Shown here: positions 58,393 through 64,000 of the stretch, in pieces
Layout: each line of letters opens with the position of its first letter
How positions within the stretch are numbered: the stretch's first letter is position 1
Origin: Jiella sonneratiae
Lineage (GTDB): Bacteria; Pseudomonadota; Alphaproteobacteria; Rhizobiales; Rhizobiaceae
NCBI RefSeq assembly: GCF_017353515.1
Contig: NZ_JAFMPY010000007.1
Location: forward strand, 162,684-226,683
Direction: 5' to 3'
Length of the DNA stretch: 64,000 bases
Translations under genes and position numbers: made by a program
The notes under the pieces: generated by a model
Told to the model about the DNA's origin: nothing
What the model saw: the letters and a program-made list of their open reading frames with translations, nothing else
The model's database searches: none

Positions 58393-59247
58393 CTACGCCG
58401 CCGCCGCGAGATAGGCGACGAGCTGGCTTTCTGGATCGAGCAGGTCGTCGACGACGTCGAAATGGTGACGGCCCGGCTGCTCGACGGCACGGGTCTTGAC
58501 GCCGAAGCCGTGCCAGACATTGGCGAGGAGGGCGTTCTGCCGGCGGAATTCGGCGAGCTCGGCGCCGCCGGCAAGGCACAGGAGATCGATCCCCTCGCGC
58601 GGTTCGAGAAGCGCCGGGCTCTCGGCCCGCGCGGTCGCTTCGTCGAGACAGAGGACGGCGTTCATGCCGGTGAGCATGATCGGCCTCAGGTCGTGGCAGC
58701 CGCTGATCGAGGCGGTGCGGTCGATGCGCCGCGCAGTTCCGGGCGCGATCGGGGCGTTGCGGCAGAGCATGCGGGAAACGAGGTGGCCGCCGGCGGAATG
58801 GCCCGACAGCCGGAGCGGACCGGCGACCCGCGCGGCGGCGTGGTCGAGGAAGGATCCGATCTCGCCGGTGATCGCCGGAATCGTCGCCGCCGGACAGAGG
58901 GTGTATTCCGGCAGGGCGACGGCAAAGTTCCGGGCCAGCGGGCCGGCGGCGAAATGCGACCAGTTGCCGATCTCCTGGCTCTTCCAGTAGCCGCCATGGA
59001 CGAAGACGACGAGGCCCTGCGGCTCGCCTTCCGGCAGGAAAAGATCGTAGTGCCGGCGCGGGCCATCGCCGTAGGCGATCGAGAGCTCGGCCCGGCCGTC
59101 GGCCGCCAGTGCCTCGCGAAACGCCTTCGCCTGCGACCGCCATCGCGGCAGGAAGCTCGCGGCATCGGCGATGGCGCCGGAATTGTCGTAGCCGCGGTCG
59201 TGATCGCCGAGCGGCTCGCCGCCGGTCCAGATGTCGCGAAATGCCAT
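58393..59247 (-). CDS. Alpha/beta hydrolase, kynurenine formamidase-like
   Basis: 284 residues. The oxyanion motif VFVHGGYWKSQEIGNWSHFA (HGGYW) is characteristic of arylformamidase-like hydrolases; the nucleophile elbow is LSGHSAGGHLVSRML (GHSAGG), Asp lies in LLCLAGGAELAEFRRQ, and His in PGRHHFDVVDDL. Such enzymes hydrolyse N-formylkynurenine to kynurenine. Start ATG 59247. It belongs to the reverse operon with RidA and the aryl-CoA ligase, suggesting an N-acyl-aromatic substrate, but the true substrate is not shown. Confidence 0.85.
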   Translation of the reverse strand: MAFRDIWTGGEPLGDHDRGYDNSGAIADAASFLPRWRSQAKAFREALAADGRAELSIAYGDGPRRHYDLFLPEGEPQGLVVFVHGGYWKSQEIGNWSHFAAGPLARNFAVALPEYTLCPAATIPAITGEIGSFLDHAAARVAGPLRLSGHSAGGHLVSRMLCRNAPIAPGTARRIDRTASISGCHDLRPIMLTGMNAVLCLDEATARAESPALLEPREGIDLLCLAGGAELAEFRRQNALLANVWHGFGVKTRAVEQPGRHHFDVVDDLLDPESQLVAYLAAAA

Positions 59248-59318
59248 GGATGGCGGCTCCGTCTCTTGGTTTTCCGTTTCGCGTCTTTCGTCCCCGGGCC
59301 GATGGTGACGCGCCGGCG

Positions 59319-59789
59319 TCAGTCCGGGATGATCGCCGTCGCCTCGATCTCGACCAGCGCCTCGTTCTCGACGAGATCCGCCACCTCGACCAGCGCCATC
59401 GCCGGATAGTGGCGGCCGAGCACCCGGCGATAGACGCCGCCGAGTTCGCCGAGCGAGGCCTTGTAGGTGGCGATGCTCCTCACGTACCAGGTGAGGCGGG
59501 CGACGTGCTGCGGTTCCCCGCCGGCTGCCGCGACGACGGCGACGACGTTCTTCAGCGTCTGTTCCACCTGCGCGACGAAGCCCTCGGCGAAGTCCTCGTT
59601 CTCGTTCCAGCCGATGAGCCCGCCCGTCAGGAGCAGCCGGCCGCGACCGGTCATGCCGTTGGCGTAGCCCTTCGGCTTCCTCCACCCGGCGGGCTGGACC
59701 ACGCCGAGCCCTTCTTCCTCGAAGCGCATGGTCCCGGCCGGCTCGGCGGCGGCGCCGTTTTCGCCGACGAGCGGCCCTCGCATGGTCAC
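59319..59789 (-). CDS. RidA/YjgF family protein
   Basis: 156 residues. RidA proteins hydrolyse reactive enamine/imine intermediates; some in catabolic clusters have specialised deaminase roles. Family text: GLGVVQPAGWRKPKGYANGM, LLLTGGLIGWNENEDFAEGF, VAQVEQTLKNVVAVVAAAGG and LTWYVRSIATYKA; the end has ALVEIEATAIIP. The canonical Arg of RidA (usually in CAARxAVEV-like text) is not in the expected place, as in Rid subfamilies of aromatic degradation. GTG 59789 follows AAGGAG by seven bases and overlaps the ligase stop. Confidence 0.85.
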   Translation of the reverse strand: MTMRGPLVGENGAAAEPAGTMRFEEEGLGVVQPAGWRKPKGYANGMTGRGRLLLTGGLIGWNENEDFAEGFVAQVEQTLKNVVAVVAAAGGEPQHVARLTWYVRSIATYKASLGELGGVYRRVLGRHYPAMALVEVADLVENEALVEIEATAIIPD

Positions 59790-61432
59790 GCGTCTTCTCC
59801 TTGTCTCTCGGCTTCCGCTTCCGCCGCGCGGCGCAGGGCGAAACGCTGCAGCTTGCCGGACTCGGTCTTCGGCAGCCTGTCGACGAAGACGATCTGGCGG
59901 GGATATTTGTACGGCGCGAGCTCGCCCTTCACATGGTCCTGCAGTTCCTTGACCAGCGACGGCGATTCGTCAAAGCCCGCAGCGAGGACGACATAGGCCC
60001 TGACGGCCCGGCCGCGCTCCGGGTCGGGCGCTCCGACGACGCCGGACTCCATCACCGCTTGATGCGACAGCAGCGCCGCCTCCACCTCCGGTCCGGCGAT
60101 GTTGTAGCCGGCCGAGACGATCATGTCGTCGTTGCGGGCCTGGAACCAGAAATAGCCGTCCTCGTCCTCGACATAGGTGTCGCCGGTGACGTTCCAGCCG
60201 TTCTCGACATAGACGCGCTGGCGCTCGTCGGCGAGGTAGCGGCAGCCGATCGGCCCGCGCACGGCGAGGCGGCCGGGGGTGCCGCGCGGCAGCTCCTTGC
60301 CTTCGAAGTCGACGATCCGCGCCTCGTAGCCGGGCACCGGTCTGCCGGTCGCGCCGGGGCGGAGCTCCTCCTCGCGTGCGGCGATGAAGATGTGCAGCAT
60401 CTCGGTGGCGCCGATGCCGTCCATCAGCCTGATGCCGGTCCGTGCCAGCCAGGCGTCGAATGTCGGCTTCGGCAGCGTCTCGCCGGCCGAGACGCATTTG
60501 CGTAAGGAGGAGAGGTCGTATTCGTCCGCCTTCGCCAGGATCGCCCGGTAGGCCGTCGGCGCGGTGAAGGCGATCGTCGCCTTGAATGCGCCGATCGCCT
60601 TGGCGAGATCCGGCGGCCCGGCCCGTTCCAGGAGGACGGCCGAGGCGCCGATGCGGAAGGGGAAGAGGACGAGCCCGCCGAGCCCGAAGGTGAAGGCGAG
60701 CGGCGGCGAGCCGATGAAGACGTCGTCCTCCTCCGCCTGCAGGATTTCCCGGGCGTAGCAGTCGCAGATGATCAAAAGGTCGCGCTGATAGTGGACCGTC
60801 GCCTTGGGAAGGCCGGTGGTTCCCGAGGTGAAGCCGAGGAGGCAGGGATCGTCCGCCCGGGTGGGCGCGGCGGCGAAGACGTCCGGCACGTCCGCCATCA
60901 GCCTGCCGAGTTCGCCGCCGGCCTCGCCTTGCCAGGTGACGATGCGCGGGCGCTCGGCGGCGGCGGCCGCCGCCTTCTCCATCTCGTCGCGGAGCCCGAC
61001 GTCGCAGAGGGCGAGGCCGATCTTCGCCTTGTCGAGGATCTGCACGATCTCCTTCGCCCGCAACAGCGGCATGGTGGCGACGACGATGCCGCCGGCCTTG
61101 ATGATCGCCATGTAGAGCGCGACCGTGGTCGGATTGTTCGCCGAGCGCAGCAGCACGCGGCCGCCGGGAACGAGGCCGAGCTTCGTCGTCAGTACGTTGG
61201 CCATCTTGTCGATCGTCCGGGCGAGGTCGCTGTACGACCATCGCACGCCGCCCGGCGCCTGCAGCGCGGTCCGCTCGCCGCGCCCCTCTGCGACGTGCCG
61301 GTCGACGAGCTCCACCGTGGCGTTCAGCATCTCCGGATAGCCGAGGCGGTCGAGATTGACGAAGTCGGGCTGAAGCTCCGCCGGCGGCAGATTGTCGAGG
61401 ACGAAGCGGTCGACATGGCAGGATCCGGGCAT
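59786..61432 (-). CDS. AMP-dependent aryl-CoA ligase (2-aminobenzoate/benzoate-CoA ligase family)
   Basis: 548 residues. Activates an aromatic carboxylate to its CoA thioester. The opening CHVDRFVLDNLPPAELQPDF resembles the 2-aminobenzoate-CoA ligase subgroup. AMP-binding signatures: LLGFTSGTTGLPKATVHYQR, IGATEMLHIFIAA, YVEDEDGYFWFQARNDDMIV and the catalytic Lys near the end in RLPKTESGKLQRFALRR. No signal. It leads the reverse operon with RidA and formamidase-like genes; anthranilate or a related aminobenzoate is a reasonable substrate guess. Confidence 0.88.
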   Translation of the reverse strand: MPGSCHVDRFVLDNLPPAELQPDFVNLDRLGYPEMLNATVELVDRHVAEGRGERTALQAPGGVRWSYSDLARTIDKMANVLTTKLGLVPGGRVLLRSANNPTTVALYMAIIKAGGIVVATMPLLRAKEIVQILDKAKIGLALCDVGLRDEMEKAAAAAAERPRIVTWQGEAGGELGRLMADVPDVFAAAPTRADDPCLLGFTSGTTGLPKATVHYQRDLLIICDCYAREILQAEEDDVFIGSPPLAFTFGLGGLVLFPFRIGASAVLLERAGPPDLAKAIGAFKATIAFTAPTAYRAILAKADEYDLSSLRKCVSAGETLPKPTFDAWLARTGIRLMDGIGATEMLHIFIAAREEELRPGATGRPVPGYEARIVDFEGKELPRGTPGRLAVRGPIGCRYLADERQRVYVENGWNVTGDTYVEDEDGYFWFQARNDDMIVSAGYNIAGPEVEAALLSHQAVMESGVVGAPDPERGRAVRAYVVLAAGFDESPSLVKELQDHVKGELAPYKYPRQIVFVDRLPKTESGKLQRFALRRAAEAEAERQGEDA

Positions 61433-61785
61433 GGCTGGAGGGCTCCTCAGGCGCTGCGGGACGGGATCTGGCGGGCGGGCATCGGCGCTTGCGGCGCGTC
61501 CGGCACGGCCGCCGCCCCGGACGCCGCGCAGGCCGAAAGCCGGAGGCCGCCGGCTTGTCGCATCGGGAAGGGACGAGGGTCGTCTGCCACGGCGTCTCTG
61601 CTCCTCGGCAATTGCTTTAACCTTAAACTATCTGGGCGCGATGCGCCAGCAGGCGGGTTGGCGAGCGGGCGAGGGGCCCGCCTTCGCGCCGCCCCGCTCC
61701 GCTTGGTTCCGCGCCGGCGAGGGCCGGCGCGTGTCAGGGGATGCAGTGCGCGGACCCGGTACGCGGATTCGGCCCCGCTCGCGGT
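61433..61785 (-). other. Intergenic region with palindromic TTTAA-CC-TTAAA site
   Basis: About 350 bases between the CoA-ligase start and the flavin monooxygenase stop, both reverse. No supported gene. TTTAACCTTAAA (61616-61627) is a near-palindrome in an AT-rich island, about 185 bases upstream of the ligase; MarR-type regulators of aromatic catabolism bind such sites. No marR gene is nearby. Confidence 0.4.
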
Positions 61786-63051
61786 TCACCCGTTGGCGGC
61801 GCGGCGCTCGCCGAACTGCCGGTCGGCCTCGGTGGCAAAGCCCGCCTTGCCGGCATAGCCGCCGACGATGGCCTTCAGCTCGGCGCGCGGCATGACGTCC
61901 TCGACGCTGGCAAAGCCCGCCGGCGCCCGCTTCTCGACCTCGTCGATCACCCGCTCCGGGCCGCCCTTGCGGTTCAACCGCACGACTTCCGCAGTGACCG
62001 GCAGGCGCTCCTTCTCATAGGCGAAGAGCGCCTGGCAGGGATGCTCGGCGCGGGCCAGATTGTCGGCGAGGCACCTGGCGTCGAGGATCGCCTGGCTGGC
62101 GCCGTTCGAGCCGACCGGATACATCGGATGCGCCGCGTCGCCGAGCAGCGTCACCCGGCCGAAGGTCCAGCGCGGCAGCGGATCGCGGTCGCACATCGGA
62201 TATTCGAAGGCCTGCGGCGTCGCCTCGACGAGACCCGTGACGTCGAAATCGGGGATCGCGAAACGCCGCGCATAGGCGAGCACCAGGGCGCGCTGGGCGA
62301 CGCGCGACCAGCTCTCCTTCGGCGGCGGCGACTTCGCGCCGTCGGCCATCTTGATGTTGACCACCCAGTTCATCAGCTGCTTGCCGCCCTCGGCCTCGGC
62401 GATCGGATAGAGCACGAACTTCGCGCCCATGCCGCCGCCGATCGCCATCGTCCGGCCGTCCCGCCAGGGCGTCCATTCGCTGGCCCCCCGCCACATCAGG
62501 ACGCCGTTCCACGACGGCGCGCCCTCTTCCGGATAGAAGTGCCGCCTTGCGGCCGAATGGATGCCGTCGGCACAGACGAGGACGTCGCCGCGCACCGTCG
62601 TCCCGGCTGCACCCTTGACGCTGTCGGTGAAATGGGCGGTGACGCCGCCTTCGTCCTGGATGAAGCCGGAAAGTGCCAGCCCGGTCTTCACCGCGCCGGG
62701 GCCCAGCCGCTCGATCACCGCGTCGTGGATGAGCTTCTGCAGCCGGCCGCGATGGATCGAGAACTGCGGCACCGGATGGCCGGCGTCGATGCCGCGCAAC
62801 TCGCGCCACACCTCCTGGCCCTGGCGGTTGTAGTAGACGAGTTCGCGGGTGCGGATGCCGGTGTTGTCGAGGGCCGGCAACAGGCCGATCTCGGCGAGCT
62901 CGCGGATCGCATGCGGCAGCGTGTTGATGCCGACGCCGACCTCGCGCACGCCCGGCGACTGCTCGTAGACCTCGGCGCGGATGCCGCGCTTGTGCAGCAT
63001 CAGCGCGGTGGTGAGGCCGCCGATCCCGGCCCCGACGACGATGACCTTCAT
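61786..63051 (-). CDS. Flavin-dependent monooxygenase (PhzS/salicylate-hydroxylase-like)
   Basis: 421 residues from ATG 63051 (AAGGAG six bases before; a GTG at 63069 is the alternative). Class A flavoprotein: FAD motif VIVVGAGIGGLTTALMLHKR (GxGxxG), RELRGIDAG..QFSIHRGRLQ, DG motif VLVCADGIHSAARRHF, and second FAD motif GRVTLLGDAAHPMYPVGSNG. It most resembles members annotated as flavin-dependent oxidoreductases near phenazine-type PhzS, which hydroxylate or decarboxylate aromatic rings using NADH. Likely hydroxylates the aromatic acid or CoA ester of this pathway. Confidence 0.9.
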   Translation of the reverse strand: MKVIVVGAGIGGLTTALMLHKRGIRAEVYEQSPGVREVGVGINTLPHAIRELAEIGLLPALDNTGIRTRELVYYNRQGQEVWRELRGIDAGHPVPQFSIHRGRLQKLIHDAVIERLGPGAVKTGLALSGFIQDEGGVTAHFTDSVKGAAGTTVRGDVLVCADGIHSAARRHFYPEEGAPSWNGVLMWRGASEWTPWRDGRTMAIGGGMGAKFVLYPIAEAEGGKQLMNWVVNIKMADGAKSPPPKESWSRVAQRALVLAYARRFAIPDFDVTGLVEATPQAFEYPMCDRDPLPRWTFGRVTLLGDAAHPMYPVGSNGASQAILDARCLADNLARAEHPCQALFAYEKERLPVTAEVVRLNRKGGPERVIDEVEKRAPAGFASVEDVMPRAELKAIVGGYAGKAGFATEADRQFGERRAANG

Positions 63052-63103
63052 GGCCTTCTCCTTCGACACGTCCGGCCGGGCGAGGGGCGCCCGGCGGCGG
63101 GAA

Positions 63104-63562
63104 TCAGTTCGCCTCGGGCGGCGGCAGGAAGTCCACCTCGTGGCGGGCCGAGATCGCGACCACCTCGGCCGGATCGGCCTTCGGACCGAGATTGTGCAGC
63201 GCCCAGAAGAGGTCGTAGAGCCGCTGCGCCGGCGCCACCCAGAACAGGCACTTCACGTCGCCCTCGGTCTTGTTGAACAGGCCGTGGGGAATGCCTTTCG
63301 GCAGGCGCACGAGGTCGCCCGGCTCGGCGAAGCCCTCCTTGCCGTCGAGGATGACGTCGAGGCGGCCTTCCAGCATGTAGACGAATTCGTCCTGGGTCGG
63401 GTGGATGTGCGGCGGCACGAAGGTGCCGACGTGGAAGGTCGCGTGCCAGGAGAACGAAGCCTCCGAGTGCTGCTTCGGCACGTAGGTCTGGCCGAGGATG
63501 TTCCAGCGGATGCCGTCCATCCCCTCGTTGGCCTTGGAAACGCCGATGGTCATGACAGGCAT
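63104..63562 (-). CDS. Cupin-domain protein
   Basis: 152 residues from ATG 63562. Single cupin barrel with metal-ligand motifs HIHPTQDEFVYMLEGRLDVI (HxH...E) and LPKGIPHGLFN (His). Cupins of this sort are ring-cleaving dioxygenases, isomerases or ligand-binding factors; the pairing with a flavin hydroxylase, 52 bases downstream, suggests a role in ring opening, which is inference. The opening MPVMTIGVSKANEGMDGIRW is normal for the subgroup. Confidence 0.85.
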   Translation of the reverse strand: MPVMTIGVSKANEGMDGIRWNILGQTYVPKQHSEASFSWHATFHVGTFVPPHIHPTQDEFVYMLEGRLDVILDGKEGFAEPGDLVRLPKGIPHGLFNKTEGDVKCLFWVAPAQRLYDLFWALHNLGPKADPAEVVAISARHEVDFLPPPEAN

Positions 63563-63816
63563 GGGGTGGGTTCCTTTTGCGGGTGTCTGATGCATGCGCC
63601 GCCCGCGCCGCCGGCAGGGAAGGCGACCGGGTGCGGGGTCCGGGACGCGGAATGCGGATGGTGGATGCCGGGCTTTGAACGATCCGCGGGATCGTCCTGG
63701 CGCTCGTCCCATCGAGGCAGGGCGAACGAAGGCCTTTGCGCCCGCATCGGCGTGCGAAGACTGGCCGAACCCATTGAAACTTCGTCATCCTCGGGCTTGT
63801 CCCACTGCTGTCCGGT

Positions 63817-64000
63817 TTAAGCATGGCTGAGATCGAGGGTCATTTGCCTGGGGTCGAAGACAGGCGGTTTATGGGGCGCGCCGAGAGTGTCGATGGGCCG
63901 CCTTTGCATGAGGTTGAGGCGGACGAGGCGGCGGAAGGTGCTGGGTTGCGGGATGGCGCGCTGGGCTTCTTGGGCGAGTTTGAGGAGCAGGAAGGCGATC
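63817..64000 (-). CDS. Transposase C-terminal part (gene cut by the window edge)
   Basis: The last 60 codons of a reverse-strand gene: IAFLLLKLAQEAQRAIPQPS, then TFRRLVRLNLMQRRPIDTLG and APHKPPVFDPRQMTLDLSHA. The pattern, ending with a hydrophobic helix, ARLVR-NLM-RRPI and a proline-rich tail, is typical for the C-terminus of IS4-type DDE transposases in alphaproteobacteria. The catalytic region lies outside the window, so the IS family is uncertain. GC-rich non-coding DNA of about 250 bases separates it from the cupin gene. Confidence 0.6.
   Translation of the reverse strand, partial: IAFLLLKLAQEAQRAIPQPSTFRRLVRLNLMQRRPIDTLGAPHKPPVFDPRQMTLDLSHA

Overview
The window is about 64 kb of GC-rich chromosome (roughly two-thirds G+C by eye) from an alphaproteobacterium, most likely of the order Hyphomicrobiales (Rhizobiales). 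Supporting signs are the phoR-pstS arrangement, the DUF177-plsX-fabH-ihfA-merR block beside bamE and a CBP3-type chaperone gene, an NDUFS4-type complex I subunit, FnrN with a ccoNOQP operon, and the typical Hyphomicrobiales intergenic repeat. The genus cannot be fixed from this sequence.

Region by region. 1-3.8 kb: phosphate sensing and uptake (pstS, cut by the window edge; phoR; a membrane protein) with a Pho box. 4.0-7.7 kb: a GH15 glucoamylase/trehalase-like enzyme and two short-chain dehydrogenases. 7.7-10 kb: ispA, mtgA, rpmF and a strong terminator. 10-12.4 kb: a scar of older mobile DNA (serine-recombinase fragment, orphan remnant, a P63C-domain gene). 12,376-30,420: an 18.0-kb integrated element in the 3' half of tRNA-Arg(ACG), bounded by a 46-bp perfect direct repeat. 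30.4-37.1 kb: tRNA-Arg, anmK, bamE, respiratory chaperone, DUF177, plsX, fabH, ihfA, merR. 37.3-45.1 kb: microaerobic block (ccoNOQP, hemerythrin-domain protein, hemN, a glycosyltransferase, fnrN) with one FNR/FixK box between the two divergent arms. 45.5-50.9 kb: three tRNAs (Glu, Pro, Arg) and housekeeping or exported proteins. 50.9-63.6 kb: a catabolic island with a glycosidase-like protein, ROK regulator and RbsABC-type importer, amidohydrolase, formamidase-like hydrolase, RidA protein, aryl-CoA ligase, flavin monooxygenase and cupin. The right edge carries the C-terminus of a transposase.

The element is the most unusual part. It carries a tyrosine integrase beside attL, a frameshifted AlpA-type excisionase gene, a primase-like/DUF3987 replication protein, then about a dozen small genes joined almost without exception by 1-4 bp stop-start overlaps, including DUF2213, tape-measure and DUF5681 proteins. 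No capsid, portal or large terminase gene is present, so it looks like a phage satellite or a reduced prophage. Its right part holds a reverse-strand three-gene cassette of lower G+C and unlike style (TIGR04255-family protein, HTH protein with a hydrophobic stretch, and a protein with a TQSCD motif), the best candidate here for an uncharacterised, possibly defensive, system. Next come a second tyrosine recombinase, an XRE repressor with a divergent operator, and an excisionase-like gene beside attR.

Genes work together most clearly in four places: PhoR and the Pho box controlling pst; FnrN and the FNR box controlling cbb3 oxidase and anaerobic haem synthesis; the membrane-lipid starter block plsX-fabH; and the ROK-controlled uptake and degradation island, whose substrate remains unknown.
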